From contig NZ_JBFRGP010000005.1 of NCBI RefSeq assembly GCF_052115385.1, forward strand, positions 1 to 64,000: a stretch of 64,000 nt of DNA, in the 5' to 3' direction. Each line of letters opens with the position of its first letter. The stretch's first letter is position 1. Shown piece after piece: positions 15,901 through 24,739 of the stretch. Made by a program: the position numbers and the translations under genes. The notes below the pieces were generated by a model. The model did not search any database and had not been told where the DNA came from. It worked only from the letters and a program-made list of their open reading frames with translations. The stretch is from Dyella_D sp052115385 (GTDB lineage Bacteria; Pseudomonadota; Gammaproteobacteria; Xanthomonadales; Rhodanobacteraceae).

Positions 15901-18423
15901 TTACTGGCAGGCTTCGCAGTACTCGGGGTTTTCCAGCGAGCAGAACACGGCCGCCGCGGCCTGCTCCTGCTCGATGACCGGTGCCGCGACCGCCTTCGGC
16001 GATGCCGACACCGTGGTCTTGGCGATCTTGGTCGCCGGCCTCGAACGCAGGTAGTACGTGGTCTTGATGCCCGACTTCCACGCGTACATGTACATGGAAC
16101 TCAACTGCCCGATGTTCGGGTTTTCCATGAACAGGTTCAGCGACTGGCTCTGGTCGATATAGGCGCCGCGCGCGGCACCAAGGTCGATCAGCGCCTTCTG
16201 CGGCAGCTCCCACACCGTGCGGTAGATCTGGCGCAGGCGCTCGGGGATGTTGGCGATGCCCTGGATCGAGCCTTCCGCCAGCTTGATCGCGTCGCGCACT
16301 TCCGCCGTCCACAGGCCCAGGGTCTTCAGCTCATCGACCAGGTAGCGGTTGACCACCAGGAAATCCCCGGACAGCGTCTCGCGCTTGAACAGGTTGCTCA
16401 CCTGCGGCTCGATGCACTCGTAGCAGCCGGAGATCGAGGCGATGGTGGCGGTCGGCGCGATCGCGATCAGCAGCGAGTTGCGCAGGCCGTGCTCCTTCAC
16501 GCTGGCGCGCAGCGATGCCCAGCGGGCGTCGTCGTTCGGCTTGGCCTGCGGCCAGTAGTCGAACTGCAGCTCGCCGTTGGCGGCGCGGCTTTCCGCGAAA
16601 CCCGGATGTGCGCCGTGCTCGCGCGCCAGCTCGTTGGACATCGACAGCGCGTGGAAGTAGATCTCCTCGGCGATGCGCGTGGACAACGCCAGCGCCTCGG
16701 CCGAATCGAACGGCAGGCGCAGCTTGAAGAACACGTCCTGCAGGCCCATCACGCCCAGGCCCACCGGGCGCCACTTCTGGTTGGCGGTGCGCGCGGTGTC
16801 GATCGGATAGAAGTTCAGGTCGATCACGCGGTCGAGTTGGCGCACGGCGGTGCGCGCGGTGGCGGCGAGCTTGTCGAAGTCGAACACGCCGTCCACCACG
16901 TGGCGCGCCAGGTTCACCGAGCCCAGGTTGCACACCGCGGTCTCGCCGGCGTTGGTCACCTCGAGGATCTCGGTGCACAGGTTGGACAGGTGGATGACGT
17001 TCTGCGGCTTGGCAGTCTGATTGCTGGTGGCGTTGCTGCGGTCCTTGAAGGTCATCCAGCCGTTGCCGGTCTGGGCCAGGGTGCGCAGCATGCGCGCGTA
17101 CAGATCGCGTGCCTTGACCTTCTTCACCGCGATGCCGGCGGCTTCCGCTTCGCGGTAGGCGCGCTCGAAGGTCTCGCCCCAGCTGTCGACGAAGTGCGGC
17201 ACGATCTTCGGATCGAACAGCGACCACTCGCTGTCGCTCTCGACGCGGCGCATGAATTCGTCGGGAATCCAGTTGGCCAGGTTGAGGTTGTGCGTGCGGC
17301 GCGCCTCGTCGCCGGTGTTGTCGCGCAGTTCGAGGAATTCCTCGATATCCGCGTGCCACGGTTCCAGGTACACGCAGGCCGCACCCTTGCGCTTGCCGCC
17401 CTGGTTCACCGCGGCGACCGAGGCGTCCAGCGTCTTCAGCCACGGCACCAGGCCGTTGGAATGGCCGTTGGTGCCGCGGATCAGCGAGCCGCGTGAACGC
17501 ACGCGCGAGTAGGCCAGGCCGATGCCGCCGGCGAACTTGCTGAGCTTGGCTACGTCGCCGTACTTCTCGTAGATCGACTCCAGCGAATCGGTTGGCGAGT
17601 CGAGCAGGAAGCAGGAGCTGAGCTGCTCGTGCGCGGTGCCCGCGTTGAACAGCGTGGGCGAGCTGGCCATGTATTCCAGCGAGGACAGCAGGCGGTACAG
17701 CTCCAGCGTCTCGCTGATTTGATGGGTGCCCCCCTCGTTGCCGCCCAGCGCACAGGCGATGCGCATGAAGAAGTATTGCGGCGTCTCGATCACCTTGCGC
17801 AGCTGCGGATGGCGCAGCAGATAGCGGTCGTACACGGTGCGCAGGCCGAAGTACTCGAAGCGGCGCGTGGCCAGCGGGTCGATCGCGTCGTTGAGCTTGC
17901 GCGCATTGGCGGCGACGAAGTCGCGCAGGCGCTCGTTGAGGATGCCCAGCTCCGCGCCGCGCGCGACCGACTGGGAAAAGCTCTGGATTTCCTGGCCGCT
18001 CACTTCCTTGTCGACATATGCGCCCAGCAGGCGCGCGGCGAGCTGGCCGTACTCGGGTTCCTCGGCGGTGAGCGCGGCGGCGGTGCGGATCGACAGCTCG
18101 TCCAGCTCGCGCGTGGTGGCGCCGTCGTACAGGCCGCCGATGGTCTTCAGCGCCACCCGCAGCGGATCGACCGCGTGCAGGCCTTCGCCGCTGCGGGTCA
18201 CCGCGCGCACGATCTTGTTGACGTCGACGATCTCCTGGCTGCCGTTGCGCTTGGTCACACGCATCTGGCCAGGGTTGTGCGGAGGGGTGAGGGCGAACGG
18301 CGTTTCCGCGACGGCTTCCATGCGCGCGGGCTCAGGCGTGGCCGCGTCGGTGGCGGCGGGGAAGGCGGATGCGTCCGCGCGATCGTCGGTGCGTTCGCGC
18401 GAGTCGGTATCGATAGGTTGCAT
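15901..18423 (-). CDS. nrdA: Ribonucleoside-diphosphate reductase class Ia, alpha subunit
   Basis: An 840-residue protein with an N-terminal extension of about 50 residues and an ATP-cone (about 54-145; MRVTKRNGSQEIVDVNKIVRAV), so activity should respond to dATP/ATP. The catalytic barrel shows SSCFLLDS, NLCTEILE and VCNLGSVNLA cysteines. The C-terminal redox pair is Cys836/Cys839 (EYCEACQ). Start MQPIDTD follows the cobalamin riboswitch leader. Together with nrdB it makes deoxyribonucleotides; the riboswitch implies the operon is shut down when cobalamin is plentiful. Confidence 0.95.
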   Translation of the reverse strand: MQPIDTDSRERTDDRADASAFPAATDAATPEPARMEAVAETPFALTPPHNPGQMRVTKRNGSQEIVDVNKIVRAVTRSGEGLHAVDPLRVALKTIGGLYDGATTRELDELSIRTAAALTAEEPEYGQLAARLLGAYVDKEVSGQEIQSFSQSVARGAELGILNERLRDFVAANARKLNDAIDPLATRRFEYFGLRTVYDRYLLRHPQLRKVIETPQYFFMRIACALGGNEGGTHQISETLELYRLLSSLEYMASSPTLFNAGTAHEQLSSCFLLDSPTDSLESIYEKYGDVAKLSKFAGGIGLAYSRVRSRGSLIRGTNGHSNGLVPWLKTLDASVAAVNQGGKRKGAACVYLEPWHADIEEFLELRDNTGDEARRTHNLNLANWIPDEFMRRVESDSEWSLFDPKIVPHFVDSWGETFERAYREAEAAGIAVKKVKARDLYARMLRTLAQTGNGWMTFKDRSNATSNQTAKPQNVIHLSNLCTEILEVTNAGETAVCNLGSVNLARHVVDGVFDFDKLAATARTAVRQLDRVIDLNFYPIDTARTANQKWRPVGLGVMGLQDVFFKLRLPFDSAEALALSTRIAEEIYFHALSMSNELAREHGAHPGFAESRAANGELQFDYWPQAKPNDDARWASLRASVKEHGLRNSLLIAIAPTATIASISGCYECIEPQVSNLFKRETLSGDFLVVNRYLVDELKTLGLWTAEVRDAIKLAEGSIQGIANIPERLRQIYRTVWELPQKALIDLGAARGAYIDQSQSLNLFMENPNIGQLSSMYMYAWKSGIKTTYYLRSRPATKIAKTTVSASPKAVAAPVIEQEQAAAAVFCSLENPEYCEACQ

Positions 18424-18588
18424 GGCGGCATCGCTCCAGGCCAAAGGCTTCAACGACCTGCTCCCGCGCGCAGGGCTGAGACAGGACGGTTTCTGCGCGG
18501 ACGGCCGTGCGCCGGAGCGAATGCTCCGCGCCACGGCGCGCCTCCCCGCGGAAGCCGCCATCACTCATCGCGACGCTCTTGTCGCGAT

Positions 18589-18790
18589 GTGCCGGCAGGT
18601 CTTCGGACTCGCAGACATGGATCGTTCGTGGGCGATCGATCCGACCTACTTGCCCCCGCTTCCCAGCCTCCCGGGCCAGTGCGATGGGAGCTTTCGTTTC
18701 CGCTTACCGCTGCGGGGCAGTTCCGGATTCAAACCGGATTCCCTATTAAGCCAATCCGACCGTGGGTCTGAGAAAGGCACCGACCGGCAC
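18589..18790 (-). promoter_or_regulatory. Cobalamin (adenosylcobalamin) riboswitch upstream of nrdA
   Basis: Read on the minus strand the element shows the conserved parts in order: GGTGCC after the 5' P1 strand, AATAGGGAA (18747-18739), GCCCCGCAGCGGTAAG (18718-18703) and the B12 box AGTCCGAAGACCTGCC. P1 is closed by GTGCCGG (18790-18784) with CCGGCAC (18595-18589). A 9-bp hairpin, CATCGCGAC/GTCGCGATG at 18566-18589, follows directly and may belong to the expression platform. About 145 nt of structured leader separates it from the nrdA start. This explains most of the 502-nt gap 18424-18925. Confidence 0.92.
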
Positions 18791-18792
18791 AA

Positions 18793-18820
18793 CATATAGG
18801 GGTTAGCCGGGGTCGGTCAA
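18793..18820 (-). promoter_or_regulatory. Candidate sigma70 promoter for the riboswitch-nrdAB transcript
   Basis: On the minus strand TTGACC (18820-18815), a 16-nt spacer and TATATG (18798-18793) form a plausible promoter. The predicted start of transcription is at or very near the 5' end of the aptamer; since it could clip the P1 helix, the exact start is uncertain. Confidence 0.5.
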
Positions 18821-18925
18821 CCCAATAACTTGTGCATAGATCGGTGGATAAGTGGCCTGGTGCGAGGCGTGGCGCGGGCTGGCGGGTTTCCCAAAATCTT
18901 GTGGACCCGCCCGTGCCGGGCAAGC

Positions 18926-19306
18926 TCAGGGCTCGATCGTGAAATCCACCTCGATCGGATACGGCGCCGGGCTGGCCGGGGGAGCCGGCAGCTTCCAGTT
19001 GGCGAAGCTGCTGAGCAGGCAGGTGGCCACGTCGGTGGGGGCGCGTACTTCGACCCGGCCCAGGCTGCCGTCCGGGTGCACCTCGGCGACCAGGGTGAAC
19101 GGCGTTTTGTTGGGCTTGGGCAGGGAGGTGATACAGGCCTTGAGCGCGTCGGTGGTGCGGTCGCCGATCGCGGCCCACATCGCCTTCTGGTACTCCGACC
19201 CGCCCTTGGCGGCCTCGGTCAACTTCGCCTGCTGCACCCGCGTTGAGAAATCGTCCGCCGGCAGGCCGGGCGTGGATAGCAGGGCGAGGAAGAGCAGGCT
19301 GGTCAT
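18926..19306 (-). CDS. Secreted hypothetical protein with TonB-C-like end
   Basis: A 126-residue protein with a short signal peptide (MTSLLFLALLSTPGLPADD). The C-terminal half (DGSLGRVEVRAPTDVATCLL, then FANWKLPAPP and PIEVDFTIEP) follows the pattern of TonB/AgmX-type C-terminal domains, where a variable first Gly-x-V strand leads to a W-x-hydrophobic-P segment and a final strand. It has no transmembrane anchor besides the signal, so it is not a working TonB. No specific function can be assigned. Confidence 0.7.
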   Translation of the reverse strand: MTSLLFLALLSTPGLPADDFSTRVQQAKLTEAAKGGSEYQKAMWAAIGDRTTDALKACITSLPKPNKTPFTLVAEVHPDGSLGRVEVRAPTDVATCLLSSFANWKLPAPPASPAPYPIEVDFTIEP

Positions 19307-19372
19307 GGCGGGGCTCCTTGCGGGAAAGGCCGCCACGTTACCGCAGTGCAAGCCACCGAAGGGGAGAGGGTC

Positions 19373-20230
19373 ATGCCGAGGTCGCCGAAGATCGTCGCCG
19401 CGCTGCTGGCGCTGGCTGCTACCGCGCAGGCCGGGGCGGTGGAACGTGTGGAGGTTCCGCGTTCCGATGGAGCGAGCACGCCGCTGATGGTGTACGAACC
19501 GGCCGCGACGAAAGCCTGCCCGCCCTTGCTGCTGGTTTCGCATGGCGCCGGCGGCAGCGAGCAGGGTCTGCGCTATGTGGGCGAGGCGCTCAGCGCCGAC
19601 GGCTGGCGGGTGGTGGCGATGGGCCACCGCGAAAGCGGCCTGCCGGTGCTGAAACAGGACTTGCGCAGCGGTGGCTTCAAGGGCGGCATCACCGCGCTGG
19701 TCACCGACGCACCGGCGTATCGCGCGCGCTTCCTCGATGTCGACGCTGCCCTGGCCTGGTCCGAACAGCGCTGCCCTGCGCCATTCAAGGCGCTATTGGG
19801 CCATTCGATGGGCGCGATCACGGTGATGCTGGAAGCTGGCGCGCATAACAAGTTGGGATTGGCGCCGAAGGGCGGCTTCGACGCCTATGTGGCGCTCTCG
19901 CCGGAAGGACCGGGGCCGGTGTTTCCCGCAGGCGCATGGGCACCGATCCGCGCGCCGATGCTGCTGGTTACCGGCACGCGCGATCAGGGGCTGGGCGGCG
20001 ACTATCGCTGGCGCATGCAGGCGTTCGATGGGCTCGGGCCGGGCTGCCGCTGGCTGGCGATAGTGGACGGCGCCAACCATATGAACTTCGGCGGCGGCCA
20101 GTTCGCCGCCGGCGTGCAGAAGAGCACCACGACCCTGGTGGCGACTTATCTGGATGCCTTGCGCGCCGGCAGTTGCGGCATGCCTCCGGCCCTGGACGGC
20201 GTTTCGATTCGACAGAAGCCGCGCTCATAG
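19373..20230 (+). CDS. Secreted alpha/beta hydrolase
   Basis: A 285-residue protein with a signal peptide (ALLALAATAQAGA). The alpha/beta hydrolase core has an oxyanion region LLVSHGAGGSEQG, nucleophile elbow LLGHSMGAI, a late Asp in LLVTGTRDQGLGG and a His in DGANHMNFGG. It resembles the platelet-activating-factor acetylhydrolase/dienelactone hydrolase group. The substrate is unknown. Start ATG at 19373 follows GGGGAGAGGG. It converges on the M20 peptidase gene, seven nt apart. Confidence 0.85.
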   Translation: MPRSPKIVAALLALAATAQAGAVERVEVPRSDGASTPLMVYEPAATKACPPLLLVSHGAGGSEQGLRYVGEALSADGWRVVAMGHRESGLPVLKQDLRSGGFKGGITALVTDAPAYRARFLDVDAALAWSEQRCPAPFKALLGHSMGAITVMLEAGAHNKLGLAPKGGFDAYVALSPEGPGPVFPAGAWAPIRAPMLLVTGTRDQGLGGDYRWRMQAFDGLGPGCRWLAIVDGANHMNFGGGQFAAGVQKSTTTLVATYLDALRAGSCGMPPALDGVSIRQKPRS

Positions 20231-20237
20231 CGTGCTT

Positions 20238-21563
20238 TCAACTTGCGTCCTGCTCCGGGGCGGCGGCCTCTGAAGCAGGCGCCTGCAGGTAGTCGAGAGT
20301 CGCCTGCAGCATGCCGGTCATGCCGATGCGTAGTGCTTCCTCATCCATGAAGAACCGGGGCGAGTGATTGGCCGGCGCCTTCGCCGCATCCTGCCCGGCT
20401 GGCGTGGCGCCGACGAAAAAATACACGCTTGGCACCGCCCTGGCGAAATGGGCGAAGTCTTCCGAGGGCATCGCCAGCGGGGCTTCGATCACGTGCTCGC
20501 CGCCGATCGCCTTGCCCAGGCTGCCGCGCACGCGTGCGGTCAGCGCCGCGTCGTTGACCGTCACCGGGTAGCTGTCGCCCATCGGGATCTGCGCCTCGAC
20601 CGTGGCGCCGTTGGCGGCGGCGACGTGCTCTGCGATGCCGCGCAGGCCGTCGATGGCCTGTTGGCGCATGCCGGCATCGAAGGTGCGCAAGGTGCCTTGC
20701 AACTCCACTTTGTCGGGAACGATGTTGTGGCGCGCGCCGCCCTCCACGATGCCGAAGCTGAGCACCGCCGGCAGGGTGCCGATATCGAGCCTGCGGCTGA
20801 CGATGGTCTGCGCCTGGTTGACGATCTGCGCTGCGGTGACGATGGGATCGACACCGTTCCAGGGCATCGCGCCGTGGGTCTGGCGGCCGTGGATCACCAG
20901 CTTGAAGCCGTCCGCGCCGGCCAGGGCGGGGCCGGGCCGCAGCGCGACCGCGCCGACGTTGAGCGTGCTGATCACGTGCATGCCGAACACGGCATCGGGC
21001 TTGAAGTCGCGGAACACGCCTTCCTTCAGCATCAGCGGCGCGCCGCCTTCTTCACCTGCCGGAGCGCCTTCCTCGGCCGGCTGGAACAGGAACATCACTG
21101 CGCCGGGCAATTCCTGCTTCATGCCGGCCAGCACGGTGGCCAGGCCCAGCAGCATCGCGGTATGCGCGTCGTGGCCGCAGGCATGCATCACGCCGGTGGA
21201 CTTGCCGCGGTACTCGCCCTGCACCCGGGAGGCGAACGGCAGCTCCACTTCCTCGGTCACCGGCAGCGCATCCATGTCGGCGCGCAGCGCCAGCTTCGGC
21301 CCCGGCTTGCCGCCCTTGAGGATGCCCGCCACGCCGGTGTGCGCGATGCCGGTATGCACCTCCAGGCCGAGCTTCTTCAATTGCTCGGCCACCAGCGCGG
21401 CGGTGCGCGTCTCGCGGTTGCTCAGCTCGGGGTGCTGGTGGATTTCGCGCCGCCACGTGGTGACCTGGGGCAGTTCGCGCCGGACGAGCTGAGCGGTGTC
21501 GGTGGCTTGGGCCGAGGTGATCGAGACAGCGGCAAGAGTTAGTGCGAGCAGCGTGCGGCGCAT
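20238..21563 (-). CDS. M20D family amidohydrolase, secreted
   Basis: A 441-residue protein with a signal peptide (MRRTLLALTLAAVSITSAQA). It has the M20D signature: ALRADMDALPV, MHACGHDAHTAML with metal ligands, FQPAEEGAPAGEEGGA with the catalytic Glu, GRQTHGAMPW and the late PSEDFAHFA ligand. Family members deacylate N-acyl or indole-conjugated amino acids. A periplasmic location is predicted; the true substrate is open. Confidence 0.92.
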   Translation of the reverse strand: MRRTLLALTLAAVSITSAQATDTAQLVRRELPQVTTWRREIHQHPELSNRETRTAALVAEQLKKLGLEVHTGIAHTGVAGILKGGKPGPKLALRADMDALPVTEEVELPFASRVQGEYRGKSTGVMHACGHDAHTAMLLGLATVLAGMKQELPGAVMFLFQPAEEGAPAGEEGGAPLMLKEGVFRDFKPDAVFGMHVISTLNVGAVALRPGPALAGADGFKLVIHGRQTHGAMPWNGVDPIVTAAQIVNQAQTIVSRRLDIGTLPAVLSFGIVEGGARHNIVPDKVELQGTLRTFDAGMRQQAIDGLRGIAEHVAAANGATVEAQIPMGDSYPVTVNDAALTARVRGSLGKAIGGEHVIEAPLAMPSEDFAHFARAVPSVYFFVGATPAGQDAAKAPANHSPRFFMDEEALRIGMTGMLQATLDYLQAPASEAAAPEQDAS

Positions 21564-21830
21564 CGTAAGGATCCTCCGGAATGGGGTGTCCGGAGTGCAG
21601 CGTATGCGTGCAGGTGTCCTGGTGGTGGCTTTCGAGGTCGCATTTGGGACCGTTCCCGATATGCAGCGCGCCCTGCGCGACTAACGCTGAAAATTCCGAA
21701 GAAATTTTCGGATTTCTGCGATGTATGAAACCGTCGGCGAGGCGTTTACTTGTCGCTGCGTAAGCGCTGGATTCCAACGCCCGTCGCGATGCATCTGGTA
21801 GCCCTTTTTCCATTCAATGGGAGACGCACC

Positions 21831-22598
21831 ATGAAAATGCGCTCGAGAATAACGACGAACAAAATAGCGGCATGGATGGCCGGCCTGCTCGCGCTCACCA
21901 TCGCGTGTCCGGCCTTCGCCGCGCCGCGGGGTTCCGTGGAAAGCAAGCCTGCCATCGAGCCGCGCATCATCGGCGGCCAGGAAGTATCCAGAGGGAAATA
22001 CCCTTTCATGGCCTCAGTGCAATTCGGAAAGCAGCATTTCTGCGGGGGATCGCTTTACCGTCGGGATGTGGTGATTACCGCCGCTCACTGCGTCAGCGAC
22101 ATCACGGATGCAAACGCGGCGATGTTCACGGTGAGCATCGGGCAGACCCTGCTTTCGGATCAGGTCGGCGCGCAGCGCCGAGGCATACGAGCGGTGGCGA
22201 TCAGTACGGCCGTAGCCTCCGATCTTGCCTTGGTGTTTCTCGATGGGTCCGTCCGTGGCGTCGTTCCCGTCAGACTGCCCACGCTGGGCAGCGATGCCTT
22301 GTACCGTCCCGGGCAGACGGCCACGGTACTGGGTTGGGGCAACACCGATGCGGAGCTGCCGTTTTTCCCGAATCGGCTTCGCGAGGTAGAGGTGCCCATG
22401 CTTGCGCCGGAGGAGTGTGCGATTGCCTATCCAGGGAATGATCTGGATACGTATTTCTGCGCAGGCATCCGAGGCAAGGATTCGTGCCAGGGCGATAGCG
22501 GCGGCCCGATCGTTCGCAGTATCGGTGGCCGCGTCTACCAGATCGGTGTCGTCTCATTCGGTAACGGGTGTGCCGAACGGGGAGCGCCGGGGGTGTAG
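21831..22598 (+). CDS. Trypsin-like S1 serine protease, C-terminus cut by an in-frame amber codon
   Basis: A 255-residue product with a signal peptide (ending CPAFA), an IIGG activation-type N-terminus at 47 and the triad His86 (TAAHC), Asp131 (SDLALV) and Ser223 (GDSGGP). The frame stops at TAG exactly where trypsins carry a conserved Tyr (GAPGV-Tyr), removing the C-terminal helix. The same frame stays open for 33 more codons (ADLSSGDLWNSLRF...) to a second TAG at 22698. This looks like a nonsense mutation of a Tyr codon, or a readthrough site, and the product may be inactive. The 267-nt gap before the gene holds no other recognisable feature. Confidence 0.85.
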   Translation: MKMRSRITTNKIAAWMAGLLALTIACPAFAAPRGSVESKPAIEPRIIGGQEVSRGKYPFMASVQFGKQHFCGGSLYRRDVVITAAHCVSDITDANAAMFTVSIGQTLLSDQVGAQRRGIRAVAISTAVASDLALVFLDGSVRGVVPVRLPTLGSDALYRPGQTATVLGWGNTDAELPFFPNRLREVEVPMLAPEECAIAYPGNDLDTYFCAGIRGKDSCQGDSGGPIVRSIGGRVYQIGVVSFGNGCAERGAPGV

Positions 22599-22849
22599 GC
22601 CGACCTCAGTTCGGGTGATCTGTGGAACAGCCTCAGGTTCGTCTGGCAGAAATCCACCGAGGCCAAGCGACCGCGCATTTCCGGATCGAATGTCCGCTAG
22701 GTCGTGTTTTTCAGCCACTTTTCATGGCATGCGTGCCATGGCCCAGCGCTCTGGGTGCTGCGCGGACTGAAGGACGACAGGTCCACCGTCCGAAGAAAGC
22801 ACAGCACGCCAGAGCGAGCGGCTCGGTGGCCCGCCGGCCGCCGAGCCGA

Positions 22850-23965
22850 CTACGGCAGATGCGGCGAGGCCAGATACTCCTCGCTCTGCATCTCGATCAG
22901 CCGCGACTCCGTGCGCCCGAACTCCGCGCGCAGACGCTCGCCGTCGTACAGCTCGGTGATCGGCGCGGCAGCAGACAGGATCAGCTTCACATGGCGATCG
23001 TAGAACTCATCCACCAGCAGCACGAAGCGGCGCGCGGCGTCTTCGCTGTAGATGCTGAACTGCGGCACGTTGGAGACGATCACCGCCGGGCCGGCCTTGG
23101 CGATGGCGATGTAGTCGGCCACGGCGCGCGGGCCTTCGCACAGTGCGTCGAAGTCGAACCAGAGAATGTTCTCGGCGCGCTTGCGCAGCGGAATCGGGCG
23201 GTCATTGACGACGATGTCGCCGCCTTCCGTCGCTTCGCCCTGTGCCTGGGTGCTGAAGATGCGCGCCAGCGAGCGCTCGGCCTCGGCGCTGGGCGGGGTG
23301 AAGTACACCGGCGCCTGGGTCAGCGCGCGCAGGCGCCAGTCGCGCGAGGAGATCATCTCCACCACGTGGCAGTGCTTTTCCAGCAAGGCGATCGCGGGCA
23401 GGAAGCGCGCGCGCTGCAGGCCGTCCTTGTAGAGATTTTTCGGTTGCGTGTTGGAGGTGGTGACCAGGCTCACGCCGCGGGCGAACAGTGCCTCCAGCAA
23501 GGTGCCGATGATCATCGCGTCGCCGATGTCGTTGACCAGGAACTCGTCCAGGCACAGCACGCGGCAGCGCGCGGCGATGCCCTCGGCTACTTCCGGCAGC
23601 GGATCCTGGCGGTTGCCCAGTTCGCGCAGGCGTTCGTGCACCTCACCCATGAAACGGTGGTAATGCCGGCGCAGCGCGATGCCCTGCGGCAGGCTGGCCA
23701 CGAACAGGTCCATCAGAAAGGTCTTGCCGCGGCCCACGCTGCCCCACAGGTACAGGCCAGGCACGGCCTCGCGCGGTTCGCTGCCGAGCAGCGACTTCAG
23801 TCGTCCGAACAGGCCGCTGCTGTCTTCGCGCGCGGCGGTCAGCGCCGCGTGCATGCGGTCGAACTCGGGCAGCACCGCCAGCTGGGCGGGATCGCTTTCC
23901 CAGCGGTGCGCGGCGACGCCGTCTTGGTAGCGCGCACTCGGCGCGATCGGAGGTGTTTCGCTCAT
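22850..23965 (-). CDS. zapE: Cell division protein ZapE (AFG1-like ATPase)
   Basis: A 371-residue P-loop ATPase with Walker A GSVGRGKT at 75-82, Walker B VLCLDEF and the sensor region VTTSNTQPKNLYKDGLQR. These blocks match ZapE, which acts at the Z-ring under some growth conditions, and its mitochondrial relative AFG1/LACE1. The length fits the family. It is followed 24 nt upstream by a hydrolase gene in the same direction, possibly cotranscribed. Confidence 0.93.
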   Translation of the reverse strand: MSETPPIAPSARYQDGVAAHRWESDPAQLAVLPEFDRMHAALTAAREDSSGLFGRLKSLLGSEPREAVPGLYLWGSVGRGKTFLMDLFVASLPQGIALRRHYHRFMGEVHERLRELGNRQDPLPEVAEGIAARCRVLCLDEFLVNDIGDAMIIGTLLEALFARGVSLVTTSNTQPKNLYKDGLQRARFLPAIALLEKHCHVVEMISSRDWRLRALTQAPVYFTPPSAEAERSLARIFSTQAQGEATEGGDIVVNDRPIPLRKRAENILWFDFDALCEGPRAVADYIAIAKAGPAVIVSNVPQFSIYSEDAARRFVLLVDEFYDRHVKLILSAAAPITELYDGERLRAEFGRTESRLIEMQSEEYLASPHLP

Positions 23966-23989
23966 GGGGAGAGATCGAGGCGGGGCGCG

Positions 23990-24682
23990 TCAGCCGCGCG
24001 GGGGCGGCAGCCAGTCCTGCACCACGTGCTTGATCGCGCCGCGCAGGTCCATCAGGCGGCGATGGAAGAAATGCCCGGTGTCGGGCATGCGCACCAGCTC
24101 GGGCTTCTTCGGCAGGCTGTCGATCCAGTCGAACACTGCCTGCGGATCGACCACTTCGTCGCTCTCGCCCATCACCACCAGCCAGGGGCAGGACGGCAGC
24201 GGGATCGCGTCGAACTCGTAGTGGCGGCGCGCAACCGGCGGGGCGATGCTGATCAAGGCATCGGCATCGAGCTCGACGGCGTTGCGCAGGCTGACGTAGC
24301 TGCCGAAGGAAAAACCGGCCAGCCACAGGGCGTCGCCCGGGCGCACGCTGCGTACCCAGCGCACCACCGCGGCCAGGTCGTCGCTCTCGCCGTTGCCGTA
24401 GTCGTGCTGCCCTTCGGAGGCGCCGGTGCCGCGGAAGTTGAAGCGCACCGTGTCCAGCCCTCGTTCGCGCAGGCTGCGCTCCACCATGGTCACCACCTTG
24501 TTATGCATGGTGCCCCCTTCCACGGGGTTGGGGTGGCAGATCACGGCCACGCCGCGGCGCGCATCGGCGGGCTCGGCGACGTTGCTGATCGTTTCGAGCT
24601 TGCCGGCCGGGCCGCTCAGCGCGAAGCTGGCTTCTTCACCGGGAAACTGATCCGGATCGTTGGGGAAGGCGATGGGAGTCAT
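23990..24682 (-). CDS. Cytoplasmic alpha/beta hydrolase
   Basis: A 230-residue protein without a signal peptide. Motifs are AVICHPNPVEGGTMHNKVV, FNFRGTGASEG, the nucleophile elbow LAGFSFGSYV, the Asp in VVMGESDEVVDP and His in MPDTGHFFHRRL. It belongs to a widespread family of small hydrolases annotated only as alpha/beta hydrolase. The start MTPIAFPND is chosen because homology begins there; the reading frame continues upstream as antisense to the acpH gene. Confidence 0.88.
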   Translation of the reverse strand: MTPIAFPNDPDQFPGEEASFALSGPAGKLETISNVAEPADARRGVAVICHPNPVEGGTMHNKVVTMVERSLRERGLDTVRFNFRGTGASEGQHDYGNGESDDLAAVVRWVRSVRPGDALWLAGFSFGSYVSLRNAVELDADALISIAPPVARRHYEFDAIPLPSCPWLVVMGESDEVVDPQAVFDWIDSLPKKPELVRMPDTGHFFHRRLMDLRGAIKHVVQDWLPPPRG

Positions 24683-24739
24683 GCGCAGAATGATAACCGC
24701 CGGGCCGGTCCGCCGCCCGTCGGCGCGGGAACCGCGCGC

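Noticed and set aside
18790..18810. NrdR-box-like sequence at the nrdA promoter
   Set aside because: Only about 10 of 16 positions match the NrdR consensus, and a second box at the usual spacing was not found. The riboswitch is sufficient to explain regulation.
22710..22760. CATGGCA/TGCCATG hairpin after the interrupted protease gene
   Set aside because: A short 7-bp stem without T-tract in a 150-nt gap; too little to call a terminator or regulatory element.
22622..24739. Long plus-strand frame running into the acpH gene
   Set aside because: It is antisense to zapE and the hydrolase gene. Only the part from 24740, starting MNHLAH, matches a protein family.
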